DNA from: Cylindrotheca closterium
Lineage: Eukaryota; Bacillariophyta; Bacillariophyceae; Bacillariales; Bacillariaceae
Direction of reading: 5' to 3'
Assembly: GCA_933822405.4 (NCBI GenBank)
Contig: CAKOGP040000114.1
Coordinates: 30,317-94,316, forward strand
DNA: 64,000 bases
Shown here: positions 21,019-33,200 of the stretch, in pieces
Position numbering within the stretch: position 1 is the stretch's first letter
Layout of the letters: each line of letters opens with the position of its first letter
Program-made: the position numbers and the translations under genes
Notes under the pieces: model-generated
Seen by the model: the letters and a program-made list of their open reading frames with translations, nothing else
Told to the model about the DNA's origin: nothing
The model's database searches: none

Positions 21019-24000
21019 TTATGCCCAATGGGGCTCTTCCATGTCGACCAAGTCCTCCGAAAAATTCACAACTTGACCATAGCCTCGTGGATGAAAGTCG
21101 CGTAGCTTGATTTCTAGATCTGGCAATGCCTTCTCCAGGTCAGCTTGCATAGCAGCAGTGACGGTGAGATCGGCGCAAAACATGTTCACGTCGACTTGGA
21201 CCCGTCCATCCCAAATAACCAAGACCATGGCAGAATCCCAAATGGCAATGTGCACGGCGCCATCTCCAATGTTTTCGTAGGCCTCGACAAACGGATTTCC
21301 TTCTACGTGTTCTGTGAGCGCAAACTTGTCAAATCCCTTCTTGAGATCCTCCCCGACCACCAGTGTAGGTCTCTGTCGGATAGCATTGGTGTATTGGATG
21401 ATGGATTGGGCGCCTACTGGCTTCTGGGTCTTGTATTGCTCCAACGAAGGCTTTAAGTCAAAGTCTTCAGGCTTGAAGAATTTGAGTCCGGCATCATCAT
21501 CAATGATATAGGTAGGTTCGCTCTTCCACAATCCACCAAAAATGTTTCGAATTTCCGCAGTCAGTCCAGACTTCTTTTCGATGGAAGATACTGCCTTCTT
21601 CAAGTTGTCAATGAAGAGCTCATCACCAGACGAAGCGAAGGCCATCTCCAAACTACTTTCGGTTGTGTTGAAGAGAACATGGGCACGAAATACTGGATCC
21701 AATCGAGTGATGGTGGTACGAATACGATCTACAACGGATCGTTTCCACATGTCCAATTGGGAATCAACAGTGGCCAGGCCGTAAATGTCGTCTTCCAACT
21801 TGTCTTCTTCGTCCAACAAGTCAATGACAGTATCCATGGCGATGGTTGCGGATGGATCGACAACGAAAAACTTGATCTTCTCTTCGTCGTCACCAAATTC
21901 GGCATCTAGCTTCTCCTTGGCAGCAGTGTTGGCACATTCTTCGGCCTCATCGTCGGACAACGACGAATCGGAACAAGCATAAAAGGGAATGACAGAAGTA
22001 AGTTCCTTCTTTCCCTTGAGGATTTCAACGCTCTCACAAGCTTCGTCTTTCGTGCCGCAAAGAACGGCAACAGCAAACTTTGCATCCTTGTCCACAAGGT
22101 CCAGACTTTCATTCAAAATCACGTTCAAGAGGCTGTTTGGGCTTGCTGCTGCTCGGACTGGTTCAGTATCCTTGGCACAGAACTTGTCAATTTGGGGTCC
22201 ATGACTCTTGGAATCCTCCTTCCAAGTACTGACACCATACATACCGCCAGTGACAATGCGGAAGGACGAGGTCTTGTCACGGCTGCCTCCCACTGCTTGA
22301 ATAAGAGCCAACTTGACAGCTTCAAAACTTTCAAAGGAACTCCACAATAGAATATCAAACCCGCAGTACTTGTTTTCAGCATCCACTCGAGCCACAATGT
22401 ATCCTTCTTTCAAAATCGTTACAAACTGAGTGTCCGTCTTCTTTCCTGCCGTGGTAGAAACGACGTGCATACCCTCCTTCTCCAATGCCTTCTCGATTGC
22501 ACTCTTGACCTTGGAAATCTTCTTGAGGGGCTTGCTGTTCAATTCTTCCACCTCCAAGACCATAAAGATTCCAGGGCTGGCATCTTGGAGATTATCCTTT
22601 TCGGGAATGGTGTCGGGATCCTTGCACAGCTTGTCAAAGGTACTACTGGGATTGCGTCTATAATCGTGAACAAAGGAGAATTGATGGTCTGTCTTGAGGA
22701 GAGTATCTTCCACCAATACGTCATTCACCTTGTGATGGGTCAAATCCCGATTCAACAAGTCAACATCGTTACTGGCAATGACAAAGCCTTGATCGCCAAG
22801 TTTGGGAATGTTGTACACCTGATAATAGAGTGCGTATTCAAAGACGTCGCTGACCTTTTTGAAGAACCTGAACATGACAAGCAAATGGAGTCGTTGAGCA
22901 GAATTCTTGTGTGCTCTCGTTGCCACCAGTGTTTCGTTGCTGGCCCTATTGCTTTTTACTTACAATTCGTTCATGGCAAATACACCACCTGGTTTGACCA
23001 ACAAGGATAGTGCCCCAACCACATCCAGTTCATCCGACACGGTCAAGGCAAAGATGGTATCGGACAAGTCGACCAATACCATATCAAAGGAACCAAAGTA
23101 TTCTCGTGGAAGCATGTATAGCGTCTTGGAGGCATCTCCGTACCACCACTGGACCTTTTCGTTGTGGTAATGTGTTTGGGCTCCAAAATGTTTAAAGGCC
23201 AATCGAGCCACATGTTGATCCAATTCCAAACCGACCACCAATTCCAAACTAGGATACTTGACAATTTCATTCAAGAGTCCATTGTCACCAGCTCCGACAA
23301 ACAAGACCCGTTTGATATCTTCCTTGACATATTTGGCCGTCTTGTGTACTTGAACTTCGTGATAATATGGCCAGTAAGATCGGCACATTTGAAAGATGGT
23401 ATCCAAATTGAAGCAAACGTCTCTGGTTTCGGGATCGAAATAATGATCAATCAACTGATATTGCGAATTAAAGCTGGAAATGTCTGTGTAGTGATCCGAA
23501 TCATACACCAACGATTCCGCTTGGTAGAGTGTCCGACGAAAGTCATCAATTGTGTCGACCACTTCATGTTCTTCCGGGACCACAAATAAATCTTCCGACG
23601 CATTGAGGCTTTCGTGGTGCTGAGAATAATCAATGGTTGGTTCCCAATATTCTTGTTCGGACATTTGGACACCCAAGGTCAAAGCTCGAATCAAGGCATC
23701 GTAATAGTCCAAAATGGCTTCCAATTCATCATCGGGTAGACTTCCCTCGGCTGGCACCAATACATCCGTGAGATATCCTTCCAATCGTTCCAAATGTTCC
23801 TTCATGAATCGTGTTCCTCCGTAGTAAGATCCGTAGATTGGGAATTGTTCAAAGATCCATTCGGCTGACAAGATTGGTTGTCCATCTTCATTGGTTCCCT
23901 CTTGGTCAATGTCCAAGGAGATAATTGGCATGATGCCAAATCCACCAAAGTGAAATCGTTGTGGATAGTCTTCCAAAAATCCCTTGTCGCGAAAGATTTC

Positions 24001-24927
24001 AGGTGTTCCCCAGACTTCAGGAGCATCTCCGCAATCAATGCACCGATCAAAGGAATGATACAAGTGTTCTCCCTTGGCAATGGGATCCGATGCCTTTACC
24101 GTGAATCCGGTTTTGCCACTACTTCTGAGCGAGGTATTCTCCACATTAATCTTTTCCTCTCGATTGTCATGCTTGATAAAATCATAGACGGGAGTAATGG
24201 CAACATCCCATCCACGTCCCAAGGCAGTCGCCATGGCCAAGATATCATCGGGATCGGTAGCATCCAAACACTCTAAATTAAAGAATTCCGTAGCACCATG
24301 TGGAGGAAGGGTATTGTCATCATCAATGGAAGGATCCTGTAACATGCCATCCAGCAAGGCTTTTCCTTTGGCCGACCACAGACTGGGCATGCGAGGAAGA
24401 ATTTGATCAAGTGTCAACTTGAGATAGGCAATGTAATCCGCAAACAATGCTGTTGATGCTGACGATCCTTTACCATCGGCCTTGTGGATTTGTTCCAAAA
24501 AGGCATTCTTCAGGTCACACATGCCATCTTCGTAATCGTCTGAATCCACCAAAAGATACGCTTCCGGAGGAATCTGAAGCAGCAATTCGTCCTCTTCAAT
24601 ATTTTCGGTCGCAAAGAGGTAAAAGTCGGATGTCCAATCACTGGGATCGACTCTGCGGACTTCTAACTTGTCACTGACAATGGCATCCTTGGTGGCTTTT
24701 AAGGATTCTACAACTTTTGTGGCCAAAGCAAGCGCGGCATCGACTGCCTCCGTTGCTTCACAAGATTTGTCGTCGGGAGAAGTGCAAACACCAGCTTCCT
24801 CGGCAGAAACAATTGGACAATGATTCATCAGCATGATCATGAACAACATCATCATAATTGTCATTAGATGATTGCTAGCTGAGGAAGGCCAAAGCGTGGC
24901 ATTTGACGCCATTGGTCGTATTCTCAT
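21019..24927 (-). CDS. Secreted SET / spermidine synthase-like / AdoMetDC-like fusion, copy 2
   Basis: Two exons, 24927-22964 and 22867-21019, separated by a 96-base phase-2 intron at the same place as intron 2 of copy 1. Intron 1 of copy 1 is absent, so QMC runs straight into RSYWPYYHE. Product 1270 residues with a hydrophobic signal segment ending near VSAEE. Closest to copy 1: VGAGDNGLLNE, GLELDQH and VDLSDT in the aminopropyltransferase-like part. The SET part is degenerate at key places: KHD replaces NHS, and HSF replaces the SY tyrosine motif, so methyltransferase activity is doubtful here. SpeD-like segments: KEGYIVARV with SSFRIVTGGMYG, and IWDGRVQVDVN with HPRGYGQVVNF near the end. 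The final domain is about 40 residues shorter than in other copies. Confidence 0.85.
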
Positions 24928-25300
24928 TATTTTGCGATTGTATAATGAGGTTTATCAAGAGACCTGTTATACAATTACGAAAGGAGAACGTCTGAAGCAA
25001 TGCAGTACCGTTAGCAAGGATCTAAATATACTCACGAAAGATGCTGTTATGGCTTCTTTATTATTGTCGCATCATCAGTTTCAACGCATTGGAGACAGTC
25101 GAGTCGACTCCGACGATCGAATCAAAACAGACAATGATAACGGATGGGAAGACAGACCTAAAACATGAGAATTCTGGATCTGAAGTTCTTGATTTTATCT
25201 CTGACACTGTCAGCATTGGAATACACATCCATACTATATACCATCTATATACTATTGGTATACAGTAGTAGCCTTCAATAATAGTCAAAACATCCATGTT
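24928..25300. other. Spacer upstream of fusion copy 2
   Basis: Holds the presumed promoter of copy 2 and the 3' flank of the WH2-like gene. No gene or clear motif seen. Confidence 0.4.
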
Positions 25301-28300
25301 TTAAGAATTAGCATTAGCCTGTCGCATTGCCGCCTTGGCAGCAATCTCGTCCATCAAGCTACTTGGTCTTGCCCGCATCTTGCTCCTTTGCGCGGAAATG
25401 TCGGCCATGAGACTAACCCTCTTTCCCTTGTTCTTCAATGGACCACCAGATGATATTTCCGACAAGAGACTATTCCTACTAGGTGCTGCCGAAGAAGCAG
25501 GCTTTTTGGGTGCGGTCTCGGAAGCAGGTTTCTTCTGGGGACATGAGGCTGGATCGATTTGTTTCTCATATTCTGGATAAGCAAAATTGCTCGGATATCC
25601 ATAGTCATCCGCGAAATAGTCGAGCTTTCGGTTTGCCTTGATCGGACACCTAAAGCCATCACAAGAGCATTCGCCATCTGACCCTTGTTCGTACTGAGTC
25701 ACATGGCGTTCATACGTTAGCAAATGGTCCTTCAGCGTCTGTCGCAGAATGCAATACCAGTTCCATTTGCGCTTGGTCAAGGCATCTTTGGCATGCCTCC
25801 ATTTACTAGCAGTCGGAAAGAGGTATGCTTGCAAAGCTCGCCGTTCCGTGATTGTTAATCCAGTGACACGGCGTTGTTCCAAATTCGAGGGATGCGCTCG
25901 CTGGACAAAGTCGGGTTGCATTCGCAAGAGTGTCAAAATGTTCGTTCTAGCAAACTTGAGAAGGAATGGCTTGGGAATAAACTTGCCGCTGGGAGATCGA
26001 GTAGCGAGCCAATCTTCCACACTTTGCTGACGGATATTGACCGGCATGTGCTTCCAGACTTGCTCCAATGCTCGCTGGTTTTCCTCCTTGTTGTCATTGT
26101 CAAATGCCTTTTCCATTCGTTCTTGCTCTTCCAGATATTCGTCCGTCAGCTCCAACGCACGCATATACTTTTCCATCTGTTGCTCGAGTACAAAGTAGTC
26201 TTGCCGTAGTTTGGCTTGAACCTTTGGATCCGGGTGCGTGGCTTGCGAACTTCCAATCTCTTGCATCTTGGCGGCAATCTTCGAAACTTCTGCCTTGGCT
26301 TCCGCATATGGGATATCTTCAGCAATCATGATACCGGCCTTGTTCAGCTGCTGTTCCAATCGTTTTTGGCGGTTCTGAGCATCTTCTAAATCTTGCAAGA
26401 GCCTATCCACTTCGTGTTTTTCATTCCTTTTAGTACTCGCAATCCGCCTTCGGAGCCGTTGAATCGACAATTCGCGACATGACTGCGTGGACATCACCGA
26501 AATGGAAGTCTTGGCATCATCGTCCGATCGAACACTTCGTCTTGATGGAATGGCGTTTTCCTTCTTGATGGTAGCCATGAGATTGGATATGTTCCGATCA
26601 AAACCCGTTGACTTGCTGGACGCCCGAGCCTTTAGTCGTTGAGACGAATAACTGTTGCCCGATGTGGCAGTTCCAGCATCCGAGGTAGATGACGATTTGA
26701 TACTTGGACTCATCTTGACCCTTCTATCATTGGAAAGTGTCGATCGCAAAGCACTGTTGAGTGGACTTGGTGACTTTGGCGACGGAGCCGAGGCCAAGCC
26801 CGGCATAGCAATGCCCAAGGCAAACACAAAACACTTTATCTCTTGTTGCGACAAGTAACCCTCTTTCGTCATAATCTTCTCCAATTCTTCTGTAGAAGTC
26901 ACTGACTTGTTTTCAATCATGGAGCGATACATATCCAAGACAGAGTCAAAATTTGTTTTGGACTGAGACTCAATCTCGCTGACCTTGCCCAAGATTGGAG
27001 TAGAAGGAGGAGAAAGGGATACTTTTCGGCGCGCCATCGAGTCGTGCGACTTGGGACTGGCCTTATTGATTGATGTTCTAATAGCTGGTCGTAGAGGCGA
27101 AGACGGTGGAGAAGATCTGTTTGGTTTCGGACTACTGGATTGTTGGTCTTGTTGCAAAAACGGAGACTGGATCCTTGACTGAGACAAACACTTCTGAGGA
27201 GACTGCGATTGTTTCCCATGGCTCGGGCTGTTTTGTGAAGTATCATCGGTATTGTCTTCCTCGAGAAATGGTGACTTGAGCCGGCCTGGACCTAGTCGGC
27301 CTGGCGATTGTTTTGTTTCGTCATTGTTGCCGTCGCCTTTGTCCCAACCTTGCCCTTCTTGATTCGTGGGGCTTTCCTCCTCTTGCTTAAGTGATTCGGG
27401 GGGAGACATACCAGGTTCTTTCCGGAAGGGCGATTCCAAAAGAGACTTGGACAAGCGTCTTGGTGATGACAACTCTACATGCTTGCCATTGGCTATATCC
27501 TCCGCCGGTTCCTTGACAAATGGTGATTCCAACCGTTCCGTTGATAATCGTCGAGGCACTGGTGGCTTTTCGATAAGTTGTTCGGGCTGGTCATCAGCGT
27601 CCTGCGATAGATTTGCAGGAGAATCCGCTGGTGGATCTTCTTTTGGAGAGGATGATGATGATGATGTTGTCGTTTGATGCTGATGCGACAAGGATGCAAA
27701 AGGTCCAGACACAGGCTCTTGCAGTGTCTCTGGCTCCTCTTGTTTCGACTTTTCACTACGATGTAGTTTCACTGACACTGAAGGGGAACTTGCTGCTGCT
27801 GAAGTCTTCTCTTCTTGTGGATACGAGGATGTAGACGATGAAGACGCCGCAGTGGTAATAGTAGATTCCTCCAAAAATCCTTGCTTGTTGATCCGAGTCT
27901 CCTTCATTGTCATTTTCTGTTTCATCTTCTGACGCGCACTGGTTCGAAAACTCGTTTCCTTCTTTTTAGCCGACAGGTTGTTCTTGGCCTGATTGATGAA
28001 ACTGTAGGGTGTTTGCAAAAACGTCGGAAGTGAATCCCAAGCATTGTATGGATCAGTAAAGGACACCTGATCAAAAGGCGTATCATTGTCAGCCTCAAGT
28101 TCATCCTTGGATTTGCTTTTGTTGAATAACGAAAACTTGTCAAAGGCTGGATTATCAAAAAGGGCCCAAGCTGGTGATTGATCTTGAACCGCTTCCGTTG
28201 CAACTATACTGGAATCCGTATAGCCCAAGTCTGATTCATCGTCCATTAGATTCCCCATTCGCATTCTCATGATTATTCGATTTGTTTGTGGATCATGGTA

Positions 28301-28690
28301 TGGCTCGAACATACGCTGATGCTCCTCGTCATCGTCTGAATCAAAGTAATTTCCTTCTTCCGGTATTCGATTCGAGTTGTGGTACGGATCGTAGTACACT
28401 CCACCATTATTATTGTCATCAAAGTTATCATCAAAGTCGGCATCAAAGCTGGCTTCAAAGTAATCTGGATCGCCTTTCTTTGACGCGTCCGGTGATACCA
28501 CGTTTAGCAATTCGACTTCTCCACTTCTTCTATTCAAAGCTCGCGCATCAAAACTACTGTTTCTCGGTATCTCATCTTGATCCAATAGACTATTTGGACG
28601 ACTTCGATGTCCCTTCAATTGTTCATGCTGAGCCGTTTGTTCTTTTCTACGAGAATCCTGCTGATGTTGTTGTAGGCGATTATCTTTCAT
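25301..28690 (-). CDS. Large disordered/coiled-coil protein with three C-terminal WH2-like motifs
   Basis: Uninterrupted frame; ATG at 28690 gives 1129 residues (the frame is open upstream only with non-ATG starts). The first 700 residues are low-complexity and charged. They contain four copies of a short repeat around residues 380-520 (RLSTERLESPFVKEP, RLSKSLLESPFRKEP, RLGPGRLKSPFLEED, LSQSRIQSPFLQQD). A coiled coil at about 745-880 is followed by a basic, Trp-rich conserved-looking region with CSCDGFRCP. The last 65 residues hold three motifs shaped like WH2 actin-binding elements: SLLSEISSGGPLKNK, SLMADISAQRSKMR and SLMDEIAAKAAMRQ. The first fits the LLxxIxxGxxLKK pattern best. An actin-monomer or filament role is inferred. 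The gene sits inside the fusion-gene array. Confidence 0.6.
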   Translation of the reverse strand: MKDNRLQQHQQDSRRKEQTAQHEQLKGHRSRPNSLLDQDEIPRNSSFDARALNRRSGEVELLNVVSPDASKKGDPDYFEASFDADFDDNFDDNNNGGVYYDPYHNSNRIPEEGNYFDSDDDEEHQRMFEPYHDPQTNRIIMRMRMGNLMDDESDLGYTDSSIVATEAVQDQSPAWALFDNPAFDKFSLFNKSKSKDELEADNDTPFDQVSFTDPYNAWDSLPTFLQTPYSFINQAKNNLSAKKKETSFRTSARQKMKQKMTMKETRINKQGFLEESTITTAASSSSTSSYPQEEKTSAAASSPSVSVKLHRSEKSKQEEPETLQEPVSGPFASLSHQHQTTTSSSSSSPKEDPPADSPANLSQDADDQPEQLIEKPPVPRRLSTERLESPFVKEPAEDIANGKHVELSSPRRLSKSLLESPFRKEPGMSPPESLKQEEESPTNQEGQGWDKGDGNNDETKQSPGRLGPGRLKSPFLEEDNTDDTSQNSPSHGKQSQSPQKCLSQSRIQSPFLQQDQQSSSPKPNRSSPPSSPLRPAIRTSINKASPKSHDSMARRKVSLSPPSTPILGKVSEIESQSKTNFDSVLDMYRSMIENKSVTSTEELEKIMTKEGYLSQQEIKCFVFALGIAMPGLASAPSPKSPSPLNSALRSTLSNDRRVKMSPSIKSSSTSDAGTATSGNSYSSQRLKARASSKSTGFDRNISNLMATIKKENAIPSRRSVRSDDDAKTSISVMSTQSCRELSIQRLRRRIASTKRNEKHEVDRLLQDLEDAQNRQKRLEQQLNKAGIMIAEDIPYAEAKAEVSKIAAKMQEIGSSQATHPDPKVQAKLRQDYFVLEQQMEKYMRALELTDEYLEEQERMEKAFDNDNKEENQRALEQVWKHMPVNIRQQSVEDWLATRSPSGKFIPKPFLLKFARTNILTLLRMQPDFVQRAHPSNLEQRRVTGLTITERRALQAYLFPTASKWRHAKDALTKRKWNWYCILRQTLKDHLLTYERHVTQYEQGSDGECSCDGFRCPIKANRKLDYFADDYGYPSNFAYPEYEKQIDPASCPQKKPASETAPKKPASSAAPSRNSLLSEISSGGPLKNKGKRVSLMADISAQRSKMRARPSSLMDEIAAKAAMRQANANS

Positions 28691-28756
28691 ACTGTTGTTG
28701 TTGTTGCTGCCGCTGCTGCTGCTTCTGCTGCTGACGATGATTATCTTTAGCAACAA

Positions 28757-29206
28757 TAAGAAACAGTTCTGATGATTTCAGGTTACGCGTCTTCCAAAGA
28801 CAAGTTTGAAGGACTGACGATAGATCTGAGAGATCTGATTGCGGAATCAGTGAGCCTCGTATTCTGCTTTCTTGGTTCGTGCTTGATATTTGGTTGGATT
28901 GGCTTTAGTAGAAGTCAATATCTCACCATTTAGCGACACATGTGCTTCAGTTCAGATTTCAGGAACGGAAACAAAAGCAGAAATCGAGTTTCCTCCCTCT
29001 GGCGGGAACGTGCACGTCCGACTCCTATCAACGGACGAAAATACACTTTTCAAACCTACCGTTTCAGTACTGTTTCTACGCGTGCGCGCTCCAACCAGGT
29101 CTGAAAGCCGACTTGTCCGATCAAGAAGGATCTTCGTCGTCCATCCATCATCTCGAGATGTCGCAGTCATTATTATCAGCATCACACCTTCAGCAGCACT
29201 CAGTGG
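28757..29206. promoter_or_regulatory. Divergent spacer between WH2-like gene and dioxygenase
   Basis: About 450 bases between two genes reading outward, probably with both promoters. A cag/cgg trinucleotide-type tract (gctgccgctgctgctgctt on plus, about 28704-28722) lies at the left edge. No defined factor site recognised. Confidence 0.3.
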
Positions 29207-30091
29207 ATGCCTGGAACAAAGAAGTACAAAGATTCTGAACAACAAGAACTTCCTCAATGGCTTCATGACTACCGAAAACCAACAATCCTAAAGTACGATA
29301 CTTCCATTTATCCGTTTCGTCAACTCGTCGCCGACTGGCTCGGAGTACCATCCGATCAACTTGAAACCATCCACCTGTTGCCTCTACCGGAAGCTTCCAA
29401 AGTTAATCCAAGGATATGCCAAGCATGGAAGGCGGCAAAAATGCCACGGCTGACACGAGAAGCCAGAATAATGGATGCTCAAACCCAGCGTCAAGTCTTT
29501 CAATCGGATGCCTACCACAAGCTGATGGAAACCTATCGTCTCTTTGTCAAAGAAGTGATTGCCCCCGATTGTGGAGATCAAAATATTGTGTACCAGGCCC
29601 CACCGACCACACGTGTTGTACTACCCAATGGGAGATCCACCATCTCGATGCATTCCGACAAGGAGTATTCTGGACATCAAGCAGCCGAAATCAACTTTTG
29701 GTTGCCACTCACCAAAGTTGGAGGAACCAATTCGTTATGGCTGGAGAGTGCTCCTGGCAAAGGGGATTTTGAACCTATCGAGCTAGAATATGGTCAATTC
29801 CTCAAATTCAATGGGTACGATTGTCGGCATTATACCGTGGATAACGAAACGGACCAATGTCGAGTTTCGTTTGACTTTCGTGTGACTCCCTCTGAGTTGT
29901 GCCTCCAACGCAAACAATGTGGGGAATTTTGCGTAGAAGAAACTACTTCAGAAGGATACATTGCCTATCCTCACAAATTCTGGAAGATTACAAGAAACAT
30001 GACCCACGGCGAGGAAGAGGGATTGGATCCAATAGAGTATATTCTACCGTCTGAGGACAAAGCCAAATACATGAGTACTCTGAAGTCCTAA
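29207..30091 (+). CDS. StrG-like 2-oxoglutarate/Fe(II)-dependent dioxygenase
   Basis: 294 codons, ATG 29207, no intron. The core shows the metal-binding facial triad of the cupin-type dioxygenases: HSD at residues 149-151, distal His at 208 (CRHYT) and an Arg downstream (CRVSFDFR) suited to bind 2-oxoglutarate. The sequence around MHSDKEYSGHQ and FWLPLTK is like the StrG/phytanoyl-CoA-hydroxylase-type group. Such enzymes hydroxylate small molecules or side chains; the substrate cannot be told here. No signal peptide is visible, so it appears cytosolic unless an upstream exon exists. It lies between fusion copies 2 and 3, converging on copy 3 with a 146-base gap. Confidence 0.65.
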   Translation: MPGTKKYKDSEQQELPQWLHDYRKPTILKYDTSIYPFRQLVADWLGVPSDQLETIHLLPLPEASKVNPRICQAWKAAKMPRLTREARIMDAQTQRQVFQSDAYHKLMETYRLFVKEVIAPDCGDQNIVYQAPPTTRVVLPNGRSTISMHSDKEYSGHQAAEINFWLPLTKVGGTNSLWLESAPGKGDFEPIELEYGQFLKFNGYDCRHYTVDNETDQCRVSFDFRVTPSELCLQRKQCGEFCVEETTSEGYIAYPHKFWKITRNMTHGEEEGLDPIEYILPSEDKAKYMSTLKS

Positions 30092-30237
30092 CTACAGTGG
30101 AAAAGAAGAATAGAAAGTGTTATCATTATATACATCTACACATATACTTTACTCTACATTTGCATTGTTCTTAAACAAAATAAAAAGCTGCCCCAATGAC
30201 ATACCAGACTACTACTGCTGTTCCTCATCCTCGTGAG

Positions 30238-33200
30238 CTACCGGTCGTGTTGGTTGAAAAAGGTATCCACAGAATCTAAATCCTTTTGGGAATTGATAAT
30301 CCTGCCGTAGCCTCGTGGTTGGACATCTCGAAGACTAGGTTTCAACGTGCTGGCTGTATTGGCCACAATGAGAACCTCCAACATCTTGATATCCTTTAGT
30401 TCTTGGTCCGTCACACTTTCTGGACTGGCATCAGGAGAACTGCAGGTTTCCTCATCATTTTCCATCATGGTGGACTTATTGGATATCCACAGGTTAATGT
30501 CAACTTGGCTTCTACCATCCCAAGAGATCACTGCCGTCCCTTGGCCCCATGAGCCCGTACAGACAACTCCATCGCCGCCATTGATGGATTTGAATTGAAA
30601 TGCCTCGAAAATGGCTCCCTTCGGAGCCAATGCGTTTCGGACAACATTGATCAGCTTTTGAGGGTCTTCCAATGGTAATAAAACTTGGGGATCGAGCTGG
30701 TCTTGGTTGACAAAACGAGCGACGGATTGCGTGCCAGCTGGTCGTTGAGAAGCCCATTGCGATTTGGCATCGGTAGTGTCATAGTCCTCTGCTTTCGTCA
30801 CCTGACTGAACTCAACGAGATCGCAATCATCAATCTTGTCATCCCTCCAGTAGCCTCCAAATACGTTTCGGATTTCTATCGTGACATCAGCAGTAGGATC
30901 GTCCTCCCCATCGATTTCGTGAGCTCTCTTCACTGCATCCACCATGTGCTCAAAGAAGAGTGGATCGCCCACAACTCCCATCACGAGTTCCAAGCTGCTC
31001 TTTTGACTGGTAGAATTGAACAAAAGATGCGCCCGATGCACCGGATCCACTTGGGCCAATCCAAATCGAAAGTAATCAACAAGCTTACGTTTCCAAACGT
31101 CGTTCTTGGAATCGACAGTGCCCACGACAAATATATCGTCAAAGTTGATATAGGTGCCATTGTTCAAGTATCGCAGAGAGTCGCTGAATTCTTCGCTACA
31201 ACCAGGATCTAGGATCAGCATATCAACGAACTCGTTCTCCTTCAGTTCCTGTTGCAAGATTTGCTGGACTCGCTGCATGGTACATTCATCCAGATATTCT
31301 TCCTTATTTCCTGTCCATCCATCAAACTTCACGTCATCCACCGTGCAAGGATGCAATGGAATAATATGGTTAACGAGGCGATGATCATAGAGTGTTTCCA
31401 AACTTTGGCAGGGTTCCGAAGTTACATTGCACATCACTGCAACTGTCAACTCCTTGCCTTGAATGATGTCCAGACTCGTTTCAAGCGCAAGTTCGTATAC
31501 ATCAGCGGAAGATGGCTGGTCAAGTACTGGCGCTTCCTTTTCGGAGCACAGATTGTCAATTTGAGGTCCATGCTTTTTGGCCTCCTCCTTCCAATTCGAT
31601 AGCCCAAACATTCCTCCTGCCACAATGCGGTAGGATGATGTGGACTTGTTCATCAAGTCGCCACCCAAGGCATCTGCCACAATTGCCTTCTTGAGTCCCT
31701 CGTGACTGTCGAAAGAACTCCACAAATGAAGATCCAATGCACAGTACTTTTTCTCTACCCATAGTCGAACAACCACGTATCCTTCCTTCATCACAATCAC
31801 AAACCAAGGCGACTCCAATGGAGATTCCTTTTCCGATACTACAGTCAAACCAACTCCCTCGATGGCTTTGATAACGGAAATACGAACCGCTGGGAGCGAC
31901 GACAGGTCAGCAGTCAAGCTTTCGGCTTCAACTATCATCATGATTCCAGGGGCTGCAGATTGCGGCTGGTCTTCTGATGGTTTCTCTTCTTCTTCTTCTT
32001 GGGTTACCTTGCAAAGTTTCTTAAAGGCAGGATTTGGGTTGTGCCGATAATCATGGATGCGGTCGAACCGATGTTTCGTCAACATGCTATCCTTTTCGAC
32101 CAAGATGGTTGCATCTTCCACCAACTCGTGCTCCGTCAGCTCTCGGGACATAAAATCGACGTCATTGCTAGCGAATATGGCAGACTGATCCAAAATCCTT
32201 GGCACATCATTAAAGTTGTAATGAACAGTGTATTCAAACACTTTGCTGACTTTTTTCATGAACAACTCGTTCATTTCAAAGATGCCACCCGGCCGAAGCA
32301 GTAGACTTATAGCTTCAATCACATCCAACTCTGCTGAAACTGACAACGAGAATACTGTATCCGACAAGTCCACAATGACCAAGTCGAACGATCCAAAGTA
32401 GTGCTCCGGCAGCATCAGTAGGGATTCAGAAGCATCACCATACCACCACTGGACTCTCGGATCATCGTAATGTGGTCGCGAAGCAAAGTGCTTGAATGCT
32501 GATCGAGTGACTTGTTGATCTAGTTCTAGACCGACAGCCAGCTCTAGGGTAGGGTACTTGAGGAACTCATTGAGAACCCCGGAATCTCCACCTCCAACCC
32601 ACAGAACCCTTCGGAGATCTTCTTTCAAGTACTTTGCGGACTTGTGAACGACGAGCTCGTGGTAGTGTGGCCAGTAAGACTGATCATTTGCACCAAAGCG
32701 ATGAAAAAAGAACGCTGGTGAGTTAAGCCAAGTATGAGTGGGGAAAGGATCGGGTCGTTTTGAACTTACAATACATTGTTGGTAGACACTGTCGAGGTAG
32801 AGGCATCGGTCGTTCGTCTTCGGATCTTTGTAGTAGTTGATTTGCTGGTAGGCCGATTGTAATTCGTCAATTGCATTGAACTCGTGGTTCAAAATCTTTG
32901 TAATCATCGTGCTGCACTGGTACAGCTGAAAGTACAGATGGTCCATGTTTTCGATTGCAACTTTCTCTTCGGTGACAATGTACTCGGAGCCAGTTCGCTG
33001 GTTCATAGCATCAGCAGCTTTCAATGCTGTGTCAAGTGCGGCAATATAGCTAAGAAGAAACTCAAATGAAATGCTGATTTCGTGTGGAGTGAGATGGGCC
33101 AGCAAATTATGGTTCGTCTTCGGTGAGTTGTATGCATCAATCATTTGGTTACGAATGTCAAATAGACCGTCATAGTTCACCCTTAGAGTATAGAGTGCAT

